The notes beneath the pieces were generated by a model. It ran no database searches. It was not told the DNA's origin and saw only the letters and a list, made by a program, of their open reading frames with translations. Shown piece after piece: positions 35,481 through 47,479 of a stretch of DNA of 64,000 nucleotides (position 1 is its first letter; each line of letters starts with the position of its first letter). Made by a program: the position numbers and the translations under genes. The stretch is taken from contig JAKSZT010054324.1 in NCBI GenBank assembly GCA_026826555.1, positions 6,709,581-6,773,580 of the forward strand, in the 5' to 3' direction. The stretch comes from Tolypeutes matacus (lineage: Eukaryota; Chordata; Mammalia; Cingulata; Chlamyphoridae).

Positions 35481-36625
35481 ACCAAAATTTTAAGTGCCTA
35501 TATATCTTCTTTCTCAATCCAAAATCACAACAGAAATCTTATTAGCACTGTTATTTCACCTAGCAATCTATTTCTTTTGGTGATAAGAATAAGTAAACTT
35601 CAGCCAAACCCCTTGGAAATTATCCCAAATCCAGAATCAGCAAAGTTTACCTAATAGAATATTACTGCATTTTGAAACCAACCCCTAAAGCACCACCAGC
35701 AGGATTGCAGCAGCAGGGCAGATATAAGAATGGGTTATGGAAGGCAATACTGTTAACAATGTCATGAAAGAGTTCAAAGAAGAAATATTTTTGCCAATAG
35801 AATTTTTTCCTGTAAACAAAATAGAATATCTTTAAATACCACTGATTCATCTCTTTAAAAGAGAGTTTCATTGAGTCATCCCAGCTAAGAAATCATAATA
35901 TCCATAACAAAATCTAGAGCCAAGTTGAAGGGCAATGGCATGCCCTCCAGAAAACTTGATTGCAAGCTGGGTTGGGAGAGCAGCTGTGAACTGTCATTAA
36001 CTGGAGGTGATTGAATTTGAAATAGAAGAAAATCATATTCTTTGGCAAAATTCAGGCAATAAATTGTACAGAATGCCTTTGCATAATGTCTATTTTTGGG
36101 GTAACAGTAAAAGTTGTGGAACTTAATAACCCTTACGCTAATCTTCTTAGAATAGTACCCTCTTAGTAGGATCTTCGTAGGCAATAGTTTGGTGTTTTGA
36201 ATCATTAGCCAGCAAACAAAATATTGAATACCAGTTATTTATTTACCATGGTACTGATAATTCTGGAGATGCAAAGGACATAATTGCTTTCCACAAAAAC
36301 CTCATTTCACCTATCACAATATTTCAAGAATATAACTGTGTAGACTGAATTTTACCTGGTATAACTAGTGAAGAAAACTTCCAGCATTTTCTTGAATAAC
36401 TAGTGAAGAAAATTTCCAGCATTTCCAGAGTGCTTCTCACTACAGACTCTCTGAATTCAACCTGGTTTTCTCCATGTACTTAAAACTACTAGCCAGTATT
36501 AAGATAAGATGGAAGACACCAATATAAGTAATATAGAATATTTGTTTGTCTGGACAATTTATTCTGCTACCCCAACAAATTTGTGAAAATTTTAAAGTAG
36601 AAATTATTACATGTTAAAAAGTAGA
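35481..36625. other. Intergenic DNA
   Basis: No gene. A phrase AATAACTAGTGAAGAAAA.TTCCAGCATTT occurs twice, at about 36359 and 36393: a local tandem duplication of roughly 35 bases. Confidence 0.5.
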
Positions 36626-37329
36626 AAATTGTGGGAAGATGGCATCAGTCTAGGCAGGCAAGGGGAAACTCTCTCAAAAACACAACAGAGAAAGAGCCAA
36701 AACCTGTGCGAAGGACCTGCTTTCAGGTTCAGCAGACCATGACAGTGCTACGCAAAACCCAGGAGGGTGAGGGACAGAAAGATGAAGAACCTAAAACAAC
36801 AAACGTGAGTTATCATACCCTTAAGGTGTCTGGGAAAGGCTTCCCTCCTGCACTCACAAGATATTAAGCTGGGGTAAAACCACAGGCTCACTGAGTTGAT
36901 TGAGAGGGGAACAGGCATCTTCCTCCCTGTCAGTTGTTCCAAGGGAAAAGAGAAGGGATGTCAGAGGGCTTTTCTTCAGTGAATTCTTGGCTAGATCAAG
37001 ACACAGAAAAGCAGAGATCGAAACACCTCAGTGGAACGGTGCACTAATGAGTGCCGTCTGCTGGCCTGTCTGGAAATTGCATGGATAAAAACTGCTTTTG
37101 GTTTGCTCTGTAGCCTAACTCCTGGGAGATAATCCATGCCCCATTAGTGAGTCATTGGCCTGATTTTAATAAATTAAGCTGGGAGATTTTAAAGACTTAG
37201 AATAAGCTGAAACAAATATCAAAGAAGAGCTGTGAAAAAAAAATAGGCAAGAAAGAGAAATTTGCCATCAGAGTAAATTCACCAATATATTCAGATACCT
37301 ATACATCAGCAAAAAATTACAAACCATAC

Positions 37330-37960
37330 TAAGAAACAGGAAGACATGGCCCAAAGGAACAAACCAAATATCCTGAGGAGATACAGGATTTAAGACAATT
37401 AATCAGTGGTAATCACACAACTCTCTTAAATCAATTTAAAGAATTGAAAGAAAATAGGAATAAAGTGATAAAGGATATTAAGAAGACACTGGGTGAGCAT
37501 GAAGAATGATTAGAAAGACATAAATATCACTATCAAGGAAGGATAAAGAAACCCAAAGAGAATAAATCTGAAAAGACCCTGAGACACCTACTCTTCAGAA
37601 TGAAAAATATCAGAGATAAAGAGAGGATTCTTAAAGCAGCAAATGAAAAGGAAAGCATAATATACAAGGGAACAGCAGTAAGATTAAGTACCAACTTCTC
37701 ATGAGAAACCATGGAGGAGAGAAGAAATTGGTATGATGTATTAAAGGTACTGAAAAAGAAAAACTGCCAGCCAATAATTCTGTATCCAGCAAAACTGCCC
37801 TTCAAAAATTAGGATATATTCAAAGCCTTCACAGACAAACAAAAACTGATAGAATATGTTACCAAAAGACTAGAATTACAAAAGATACTAAAGGGAGTGC
37901 TGCAGGCTGAAAGGAAAAAGCAAGGGCAGGAGACTTGGAGAAGAGTGCAAAAATGAAGAT
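37330..37960 (+). pseudogene. L1 ORF1: L1 ORF1 remnant
   Basis: L1 ORF1 protein binds RNA and chaperones nucleic acid in the retrotransposition particle. The C-terminal domain is recognisable from RILKAANEKESI through KKNCQPIILYPAKLPF to QKILKGVLQAERKK, matching the conserved CTD order. In-frame stops follow the TNFS and LPFKN segments and another lies in the upstream part, so no ORF1 protein survives. The upstream half is too worn to place the coiled coil. Confidence 0.75.
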
Positions 37961-38205
37961 TATTAGGAAGGGTAAATTAAAGGGTGCCAATAGAGTGATA
38001 AGACAACAAAAAACCAAAGGAAAATTGGATGAAGTAACTAATGCCATTACATTAGTAATATTTAATAATATTAATTGGCTTGAACTCACAAATCAAAAGA
38101 CATAGACTGATAGAATGGATAACAAAGATATTAGCTATCTATATGCTATCAACAAGAGACTCACCTTAGTTCTAAGAACAAATTCAGTTTAAAAATGAAA
38201 TGGTG

Positions 38206-38931
38206 TTCTGTTTTTTTAATAGCCACCAGTCTAATGGATATAAGATGATATCTCATTGTAGTTTTGATTTGCATTTAACTAATAGTTAGTGATGTTAAGC
38301 ATCTTTTCATGTGCTTTTTTAACCATTTGTATTTATTCTTTGGAGAAGTGTCTATTCAAATCACTTGCCCATATTTTAAATGTGTTCTTTGTCTTTTTAT
38401 TTTTGAGGTGTAGGATTTCTTTATATATGCCATATATTAGGCTCCTATCAGAGATATGGCAGAGTGGACATCACCATCTCAGAATCCTCAGGACTGGGGA
38501 ATGAGTGATGGACTATGGTAGACTTAAGGCTATTCTATTATAGACTTATTATTATTCTAGCTACGGAGAAACTTTTATCATTGATGTGGAGGCAGTTGCC
38601 ACAAAAAGTTCTGAGGGGAGGGAGAAGGAAATGTAGGTTTAATATGAGGGCATTTTCAGGACATTGGAATTGTCACTTCAATGACAGATACAGGCCATTA
38701 TATATCTTGTCATAATTTATAAAATTGTGTGGGAGAGAGTTGAAACTATAAAGTAAATTATAATCCACACTTAGTGGCAATTCTCCAATATGTGTTCATC
38801 AATTGTAACAAATGTACCACACTAAAAGGATGTTGTTAATGTAGGAGGGGTAGGGAGTGGGGTTTATGGGAATCCCCTATATTTTTATGTAACATTTATG
38901 TATTCTAAGTATCTTTAAAAATAAATAAATT
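38206..38931 (+). mobile_element. Nested L1 insertion with inverted 5' part (twin priming)
   Basis: The first about 250 bases (38206 to about 38455) are antisense L1 ORF2-end sequence (AGATGATATCTCATTGTAGT, TTGATTTGCATTTAACTAAT). They are followed by sense 3'UTR (GTGGACATCACCATCTCAGA onward) ending in an A-rich tail. Imperfect flanking copies of host L1 sequence, TTTAAAAATGAAATGGTG (38188-38205) and TTTAAAAGTGACAGGGTGG (38932-38950), look like the diverged target duplication. This structure is what twin priming produces. Confidence 0.82.
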
Positions 38932-39007
38932 TTTAAAAGTGACAGGGTGGTAAACGATATTCCATGCAAACAATAACCAAAAAAGAGCTGGAGAAACAAT
39001 ACTAACA

Positions 39008-39615
39008 TTGGATGAAATAGATTTTAAATGCAAAACTGTTATAAAGGATGGAAAAGATCAATATATATTAATATTAATAAAAGGCCCAATTCACCAAGAA
39101 GAAATAACTATACTAATAATTTATGCACCTAACCTGAGTTCCCCAAGATACATGTGGCACACACCGGCAAAACTGAAGGGAGAAATAAATGTCTCTAGAA
39201 TAATAGTTGGAGACTTCAATATACCACTCATCATATTGGATAGAACATTTGGACAGAAATAGATGAAGAAACAAAGAGCTTGAATAATATAATAAATGAA
39301 TGAGTTCTAACAGATATTTATAGAGCATTGTACCCCAAAACAGCAGGTAATACATTCTTTTCACATGCTCATGGATCCTTCTCCAAGACACACCATATGC
39401 TGTGCCACAAGACAAGTCTCAATAAATTTAAAAAGACTGAAATTATACAAAACACTTTCTCTGATCATAACAGAATGAAGCTGGAAATCAGTAATGGACA
39501 AAAAAAAGGAAAATTCATAAATATATGGAGATTAGAAACAACACATTCTAAAAATCAGTGGTTCAAAGAAGAAATTGCAAGAGAATTAAGCAAGTATCGA
39601 GACAAATGAAAATGA
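39008..39615 (+). pseudogene. L1 ORF2 (EN): L1 ORF2 endonuclease domain remnant
   Basis: Two frames, 39008-39262 and 39328-39609, hold the APE-like endonuclease that nicks target DNA. The first contains IIVGDFNIPL, the conserved GDFN block. The second contains the SDHNRMKLEIS block, whose Asp-His pair is catalytic in L1 endonuclease. A stop and a frameshift lie between them. The upstream third of the domain is absent or too diverged to read. Confidence 0.82.
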
Positions 39616-39638
39616 GAACACAACATATCAAAACCTGT

Positions 39639-39887
39639 GGGAGGGGAGTGGATGTGGCTCAAGTGGTTTAGCTCCTACCTCACATATGGGATGTCTTGGT
39701 TTCAGTTCCTGATGCCTCCTGAAAAAATGAAAATGAACATAAAGCAAAGCAAATGAAAAAAGAAAAAAAAAACAAAAACAAAAACACAACTACTCAGGGA
39801 ACTCGGTGTGACTCAGTGGCTGAGCACCAACTTCCCATAATGAGGTTGTGGGTTCAATCCCTGTCCCTCGCAACTGAAAAAAAATAA
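39639..39887 (+). mobile_element. Two tRNA-like SINE units inserted together in L1 ORF2
   Basis: The first unit is DAS-like (GGGAGTGGATGTGGCTCAAG, TTTCAGTTCCTGATGCCTCC) with an A-rich tail. The second, from about 39796, differs: GGGAACTCGGTGTGACTCAG with B-box GGGTTCAATCCC, then CCTCGCAACTGAAA. A short duplication AAAACCTGT (39630-39638 and 39888-39896) brackets the pair. Confidence 0.75.
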
Positions 39888-39899
39888 AAAACCTGTAAG

Positions 39900-40429
39900 A
39901 CACCACAACACCACAAAGGCAGTGCTGAGGGAAATTTATAGCCCTCAATATTTATGTTAAAAAGAAGAAAGAGCTAAACTTGTAGATCTAACTGCATCAT
40001 GGAAGAACTAGAAAAACAACAGCAAACTATTCCCAAAACAAGCTGAAGGAAAGAAATAGTAAAGATCAGAGCAGAAATGAATGAAAGTGGGAACAAAAAA
40101 AACAAAAGAGAGAACCAAAAAAAACCAAAAGTTGCTTCTTTGAGATGATCAACAAAATTGGCACACCCTTACCAAGACTGATAAAGAAAAAAGAAAGAAG
40201 ATGCAAATAAAAAAATCAGAAATGAGGGGGGACAATACCACTGGCCCCACAGAAATAAGAGGGATCACAAGAGGATACTATGAACAAATGTACACAAAAA
40301 AACTAGACAATGTGGACAATTCCTAGAAACACACAAAACACCTACACTGACCCTAGAAGAAACAGAAGACCTCAACAAATCCATCACATGTGAAGAGACT
40401 GAAACAGTCGTCATAAACCTCCCAAAGAT
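39900..40429 (+). pseudogene. L1 ORF2: L1 ORF2 remnant between EN and RT
   Basis: Degenerate ORF2 text resumes after the SINE pair (AGTGCTGAGGGAAATTTATA) and continues through the region usually reading as ACCAAGACTGATAAAGAAAA to CATAAACCTCCCAAAGAT. No frame longer than about 60 codons survives on the sense strand. Confidence 0.75.
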
Positions 40430-42022
40430 ACCCCACACCAGAATACATGGGAGGAAGCTCACCTGAGCATAAATATAAGGCATATAAATGTGTTCAAATG
40501 TTCACAGAGCATTGTCACAGTGGGTTGAGATTCACAAATAACAGAAAGAATATCAAATTCCCATTCTGGGGAGATCTGCCACATTCTCTAATGGAACAGC
40601 AAGAATCTCATGAGTACAGGGGCAATGACTACTGAAGGAGGATGGTCTATTGACAGCCCTTGATATTGATGACTGTGCTTATGAACCTATACTCTTGAAA
40701 TTGAAACTTAGCCTAGTATTATAGGATGCCTAAGAGTTACCTCCTGAGACCCTCCTTGTTGCTCAAATGTGACCTCTCTCTAAGCCAAACTCAGCATATA
40801 AATATGTTACCTTCCCCCTAGCATGGGACATGACTCCCAGGGATAAGCCTCCCTGGCACTGAGGGATTACTACCAAGCACCAACTAGCAATGCAACTGGA
40901 AATAGACCTTGACCAAAAGGGAGAAAAGGTAAAGACAAATGATTTTATATGGCTAAGAGACTTCAAAGAGAGTCGGGAGGTGATTCCAGAGATTACACTT
41001 ATGCACATCTCAGTAGGATCTCATTGATTGCCAAAGTAGATACTACCCCAAATAGTGGGGCTTCTGAGGGTTCTGGAGACATCCAGACACTATAGTCAGG
41101 GCAGACAGCTCAGGAGCTAAGTGCCTTGCCAATGGGCCCTACTTTGGAATATGTGCTCCCCAGTGGGACAGAGTTGGACTCAGTTGTGGTTTCCCTACAC
41201 ATGGCTCTTCTGCCCTTCTATTTAAGCCTATAATTAGTACTAGAGTTGGTAGATGTACATCCAAGAGACTAAAATGTTTGGGCTGTCCATGTGCCAGTTG
41301 GGTCCTGAATCTCAACAGAGTTGTAACACCTACTCTTCTGTTCATTGGTCTCACCCAGGACAACTAACAAGGAGGTGATGATGAACAACCACCATACCAA
41401 GGAAATGAGAGAGTCTACAACTACAAGCAAGTGAGTCCCATCCATCGGCCCAATGTGATAGAAACTCCCTCTCAATTAGAGGTGGAGTGGACATCACCAT
41501 CCCAGAATCCTTGGGATTGGTGAACAATTTATGGACTAAAGTAGACCTACTGGTATTCTACTATAGACTCATTGCGATTCTAGCAATTGAAGAAATTATG
41601 TCATTAATTTAGAGGCAGTGGCCACTGGAGGTTCTGAGGGCAGGGAGAGGGAAAAAGAGGTGTAATATGTGGGGATTGTCAGAACTTGGGAATTGTCCTG
41701 AATGACATTGCAATGACAGATACAGGCCATTATATATCTTGTCATAACTTACAAAATTGTGTGGGAGAGAATGTAAACTACAATGTAAACTGTAATCCAT
41801 ACTTAGTGGCAATGCTCCAAATTGTGTTTATCAATTGCAATGAATGTACCACACTAATGAGAGCTGTTAATGAGGGTAAGCATGGGAGATGTGGGGAGCA
41901 AGGCATGTGGGAATCCCCTATATTTTTTATGTAATTTTATGTAAAAAAATATATATTTTTCTTATGTAATCTAAGTATCTTTATAAAAAATAAAAATTAA
42001 AGAAAACAAAAACAAACAAAAA
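40430..42022 (+). mobile_element. Nested 5'-truncated L1: 3'UTR of a second subfamily
   Basis: About 1.59 kb of L1 3'UTR ending in an A-rich tail, inserted into ORF2 of the host L1. Host sequence on the two sides forms the diverged duplication AACCTCCCAAAGAT (40416-40429) and AACTTTCCAAAGAT (42023-42036), after which ORF2 resumes. Landmark phrases are GGGACATGACTCCCAGGGAT and AAGCCTCCCTGGCACTGAGG. At least five other pieces of this 3'UTR lie in the window. The host L1 has a different 3'UTR, so two L1 lineages of different age are present. Confidence 0.85.
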
Positions 42023-42036
42023 AACTTTCCAAAGAT

Positions 42037-43700
42037 GAAAAGCCCAGGACCAGATGGCTTTACAGGTGAATTCTACCAATCATTCAAAAGTGACCTAATA
42101 CCAATATTTCTCAAGCTCTTCCAAAAACCTGAATAGAAAAGAATGCTACCAAACTCATTCTACAAAGCCAACATCACCCTAATACCAAAAACAGATAAAG
42201 ATATTACAAAAAAAGAAAATTACAGACCAACATCTCTAATGAATAGAGATGCAAAAATCCTCAAAAAAAAATAACTTGCAAACTGAATCCAAAGCACATT
42301 AAAAGAATTATACACTAGATCAAGTGTGTTTTATCCCAGATGTGCAATGATGGTTCAACACAAGAAAATCTTGGTGTAATAAACCACATTGACAAATTGA
42401 AGAAGAATAATCACCCGATCTTCTCAATTGATGCAGAAAATGCACTTGACAAAATACAGCACCCTTTCTTGATAAAAACACTCCAAAAAACAGGAATACA
42501 AGAAAGCTTTCCCAATATGGCAAAGTTCATGTGTGAAAAAATCTACAGCTAGCGCGTTGTACTCAGTGGTGAAAGACTGAAAGCTTTCTTGATGTGATCA
42601 GAAACAAAACAAGGATGCCCATTTTCACCATGGTTATACATTATTGTGCTAGAGATTCTAGCTAGAGCAATTTGGCTAGAAAAAGAAATAAAAAGCACCC
42701 AAATAGGAAAGGAAGAAGTAAACCTTTCACTATTTGATGATGATATGAGCCTATATCTAGAAAATCCTAGACAAAAAATCCACAACAAATTTTCTAGAAT
42801 TAATAGACGAGTTAAGCAAAGTGGCCACATACAAGATTAATATGCAAATATTAATAATGTTTCTATACAATACTGATAGGCAATCTGAGGAGGAAATCTG
42901 AAAAAATATTCCATTTATAATAGCAAGTAATACAATCAAATATATAGGAATAAACTTAACCGAGGACATAAAGGACCTGTATTCAGAAAACTACAAAACA
43001 TTGCTAAACATTGAAGAAGACTTAAATATGGAAGGACTTTCCATGTTCATAGGCTGGAAGACTAAATATCATTAAGATGTCAATTCTACTCAAACTGATC
43101 TACAGATTCAACACAATTCCAAAATAAATTCCAACAGCCTTTTTTGAAAAAATGGAAAAGCCAATAATCAACATTTTTGCAAGGGTAAGGGGCCCCCAAA
43201 TAGGCAAAAATGTCTTTAAAAAAAGAGCAAAGTTGGAAGACTCTCAATTCCTGACTTTAAAGCATATTACTTAGCTACACTGGTATGGTACTGGCATAAA
43301 GATAGATAGATTGACCAATGGAAGCAAATCAAGAACTTAGAAATAGACCCTCACATCTACCATCAAGTGACTTTTGACAAGGTGGTCAAGCTCACCAATC
43401 TGGGCCAGAAAAGACTATTCAGCAAATGGTACTGGGAGAACTGGATAGCCATATCCAAAAGAAAGAGGACCCTATCTCACACCTTATACAAAAAATAGCT
43501 CAAAATGGATCAAGGACCTAAGTATAAAAGTGATAACCATAAAACTCCTAGAAGAAAATGTAGGAAAACATCTTCAAGGTCTTTTGGTAGGCAGTATTTT
43601 CTTAAACCTTACACCCAAAGCATGAGTAACAAAAGAAAAAATAAATAAATGGAACCTCTTCAAAATTAAACATGTTTGCACCTCAGAGGACTTTATCAAA
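42037..43700 (+). pseudogene. L1 ORF2 (RT): L1 ORF2 reverse transcriptase remnant
   Basis: Sense L1 RT sequence in several broken frames: GCCCAGGACCAGATGGCTTT start, an AATTACAGACCAACATCTCT block, then a frame at 42646-42840 with the active-site region [13 protein letters not shown] (42730-42768). The usual L1 box is FADD; here the second residue is Asp (FDDD, 42733-42744) while both catalytic Asp codons remain. Multiple stops and shifts make the copy dead. Confidence 0.85.
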
Positions 43701-43703
43701 AGG

Positions 43704-44234
43704 GTGAAAATCCAGCCAGCTCAATGGGAGAAAATATTTAACAATCAAATTTCTGACAAGGGTTTAAAATCCATGATATATAAAGAGATCATACAACTCA
43801 ACACTAAAAAGACAAACTACCTGATTAAAAAATGGGCAAAAGACTTGAAAAAACAATTGTCCAAAGAAGAAATACAACTGATGAAGAAACACATGAAAAA
43901 ATGTTCAATATCACTAGCGATTAGGGAAATGCAAATCAAAAATACAATGAGCTCTCATTTAAAACCTATTAGACTGGCCACTATTAAATTGTCAGAAAAC
44001 TGTAAATGTTGGAGAGGTTGTAGAGAGACAAGAATGCTTATCAATTTTTGTTGGGAATGTAGAGTGGTACATCCACTGTGGAAGCCTGTTTGGCAATTCC
44101 TAAGGAAGTTGAATATAGACTTGCCATGGTACCCGGCAATACCATATTTTAGGTTTATACCCAGAAGAACTGAGAGCAGTAACACAAATAGAAATCTGCA
44201 CACCGATGTTTATAGCAGCATTATTCACAATTGA
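43704..44234 (+). pseudogene. L1 ORF2 (C-term): L1 ORF2 C-terminal remnant
   Basis: The longest surviving L1 frame, 176 codons. It reads through KMKIQPAQWEKIF-type text and [19 protein letters not shown], which are standard C-terminal ORF2 phrases. The cysteine-rich end is degraded but ENCKCWRGCRETRMLINFCW keeps several Cys. The matching part of the second L1 is at 52.4-53.0 kb. Confidence 0.85.
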
Positions 44235-44339
44235 CAAAAGATGGAAACAACCCAGGTGTCCATCAACTGATGAATGGATAAACAAGTTGTGGTGTATACA
44301 CACGATGGACTATTTTGCAGCTGTAAGAAGAAACGAAGT

Positions 44340-45059
44340 TGTGAAGCATATGAAAACTTGAATGAACTTGGAGGACATTATGTTGAATAAAGCAAGCCAG
44401 ACACAAAAGAACAAATAACTGTATGATTGCACTATTATGAACTAAATATATTATGTAAACACATGGAATAAATAATTAGAATAGGTCACCAGAAAATAGA
44501 ATGAGAGTAGATAACAGAACGCTGATGGCTAATCTGTGCAGAATTGGTTAAAAGGTTGTTTGTAAATCTTTGGAAATGAATGGACATGTGAGAGCACATC
44601 ATGGTGTTTGTGACTAGCAGAGCTATTATATGGGTATGAGAGTGGTTGAAAGGGAAAGCCTAAGGACATGTATATTACTAAAAGGAAAGCTAAAAAATGT
44701 AACAAGGGACTGTATAATGTAGTGAAACCTCATGTAAAATACGAATACGGGTGATGTTGCATATATAAGACTCTTTTAACAAAATATGAATACAAATAAG
44801 TTACAGAGAAGGAAACAGAATAGCAGCTATGTACAGTATGGGAAGCATAGAGAGACTGAGAGGTGATGAGTTTTGTTTGGTTGGTTTTTGTTTTAGTATT
44901 ATTATTATTATTATTATTACGGGAATAATGAAAATACTCTAAAAATGATTGAAGTGATGAATGCACAACTATGTCATTATACTGAATACCATTGATTGTA
45001 CACTTTGGATCAATTTATGATTTACTAATATGTATCAATAAAATTCAATTGTTAAAAAG
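44340..45059 (+). repeat. 3'UTR of the host L1, with (ATT)n
   Basis: Noncoding tail with AAAGCAAGCCAGACACAAAA, CATTGATTGTACACTTTGGA and an AATAAAATTC end. A similar tail occurs at 53.1-53.77 kb. An (ATT)n microsatellite sits at 44897-44919. Confidence 0.8.
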
Positions 45060-46334
45060 ATCATTATTTCAACTATATTATGACATAACATTTATTTTCT
45101 GGTAATTCTAGCCTACTTGAGAATAAAGAATGAATTTCTCTGCCATAAGGTACTTTTCCTTTATAATTATAAATATTCCAGTGACATTATGCAATGTCTC
45201 TAAGTGCCAAAAGTCCAGAGACTTTTTCTTTTTTTTTCCCTTTTTTATACTATAACTCTCACTCTAGTCCTGGTGTACATATAGTAGGTTTTAAAAAATA
45301 TTTGTTGAATAAATGAATAAGGCTTGAAAAATATGGACACAACTACTTATGTATAGGCAAAATTTATTGCAAAACTGTTGTGTCTAGGCAAATATCTAGT
45401 GCAAAGAGAGGATGATTCTTTTTTAATGCCCACCCACTGCCACCTCATGTAAATCTACTCCTCATTAACAGATTACTGAATATTTAGGAAATTACATGTA
45501 CTACTGGAATGCTTCATTATAATGGATGAATATCCTTGTCTTGCCCTTCTACAGCCAAAATGTGTAATGGAGATGGTAAGTTCATCTGGCTTGGAAACCC
45601 TATCCTATGGAGAAGGGGTCAGTGAGACTACATCCATCTTTGTTTGGGCAAATAAGAGTTAGATAATTCAGACATATAAATTAGTAGTTTCCAAATGGTG
45701 TTCCAAGGATCCCTGGGGGGCTACTCCAGCAAGTCAGGGGAAAACTGCGTAGATGGCCTCTGGGCTTTTCACTATTACCATTCTATTCTGTTAAATTTCA
45801 ACAAGGCCAATGTCGTGTTTTCATATTTTATGTATCAACAATCTACATAAAATTGCCTTTGAGACAAAAAATGGGATTTAAAAATTTTCATATCACTTAT
45901 ACAAATGATTTGTTTCCTTTGAAATAGCAAAGTTGAAATATATATTTATTGTTGTGTTACAGCTGCTCAAAATATTGTCCACACTTCTCTGGAAAGTATG
46001 TTTAGAGAGGATGGTCCAAATTTTTTATTTCTTCTTTAATGGAAAACATTCTACTCTAAAGGATGGTTTAGTCTTATAAAATAGACAATTTGTTCTGATC
46101 TGTTCTGAACAAGGTAAGTGATTAAGCTGGAAAATTAATATCATGTTTGATCAAATGTGACTATAAAGCAGTGAGATGTGCAATTCACATGTGGATGAGG
46201 GCCTGAGGGTGTTGGAAGATGGAAAGAGTGTCATTCAGCATTGCTCACATATTTATGCAGATCAAAATCCAGAACTGGACAGGAGAATATGGCTAAAATG
46301 TTTATAAGACCAAATTGTTTTAAATCTTCTGTCT

Positions 46335-46335
<1 letters not shown>
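45060..46335. other. Intergenic DNA with L2-like and hAT-like traces
   Basis: No gene. GGTTTTAAAAAATATTTGTTGAATAAATG-like text near 45290-45320 resembles an L2 3' end. AGTTTCCAAATGGTGTTCCA near 45688 resembles the start of an old hAT MITE; its other end may be near 46010. Both calls are weak. Confidence 0.4.
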
Positions 46336-46398
<63 letters not shown>

Positions 46399-46402
46399 CA
46401 GA
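46336..46402. repeat. (GATA)n tetranucleotide microsatellite
   Basis: About 16 near-perfect GATA units with one GACA near the right end. Confidence 0.95.
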
Positions 46403-47479
46403 TACAATACATGCAGAAGTGGCCCTACTTCCTTCTCTAGAACCAGAAAAAAATTATCAAACCTTCATTATCCATCCTTTCACCAGAGATTTCATTAATG
46501 TCACTATTAAGATTCTATACTGATGTGAGATATATCCTTCCCCTTCCTGCCTGTGGAATTTTTTTTAACTTTACTGTCCATGGTCAAAATCATGACCAAT
46601 GACTCTTGAATATAAAAACAAAATGAAAAAGTAGATTTTCTATACTTGTTTGCTATCAATTTCATGGGACTTTTCAATAAATTTTTAATAACAGTAAAGC
46701 TAGTTGATATGCTAGAGAATATTTTAATTGTAAATTCAGGTTTATTGATAAAATTAGGAAAGTTCAGCATATAAGTTCTCAGAAATTTTATCATATACAT
46801 ATTTCCTTTGAAAGATCCTTTAGAAGATATAGTCCTACAAAAAGAAAAATGAATATAAATAAATGTTATATGGTAAATAAGAGAATGTAAAGAATCTACA
46901 TAATAACTGAATAAAGAATGACACTAAAGTATTAAAATTCCTACAATATTAATACAAGGCAGGAGCAAATGAGGCAGGAAGGTGAGAGTAGGGGATTTGA
47001 GGGGCTGTTAGGAGAGAACAGAAAATAATCTGCTGAGTTGTTTTAGAAGGCATGATATAGATATTGACAGGGAAAAATATAATTATGGGATTCAAATATA
47101 ATTTTCAGGCTAGGAGAAATTTTGTTATAGCTAATGACAGGAAAATAGAAACATGAAACAATAGGAAACATTGTAAATAGAAATCATCAAAAAATTACAG
47201 ACATAAGTCCCAATATAATTGAAATCATAGTAAATAAAAACAAGTTAAGCTCACTTAAAAGATAAGTGTTCTCAGGTTGAATTTTAAAAACAAGCATACA
47301 GTATGCTGCCTAGAAGTGATACATTTTTAAAAGGATGAGGCACAGGAATATTGAGAAAGAAATGGTTAGAAAAATATATACAAGTAAAATGTAAACCAAA
47401 AGAAATCTGGAAATTAATTTTAACATCAGCCAAAATATAATTTTTAGGGAAAAAGTAATCATTTATTTATTCTACTAAT
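46403..47479. other. AT-rich intergenic DNA
   Basis: No gene; the antisense frame at 46507-46800 has no recognisable domain. Confidence 0.5.

Larger units (their letters stand above)
36630..45059 (+). mobile_element. Near full-length old L1 with three nested insertions
   Basis: It starts at GGGAAGATGGCATCAG, a typical L1 5' end, and runs through a noncoding leader, ORF1 remnants (about 37.3-37.96 kb), ORF2 endonuclease (39.0-39.6 kb), RT (about 42.0-43 kb) and C-terminal part (43.7-44.2 kb) to a 3'UTR ending near 45059. Insertions at 38206-38931, 39639-39887 and 40430-42022 interrupt it. Without them the element is about 5.9 kb. Frames are broken throughout, so it is immobile. Confidence 0.88.
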
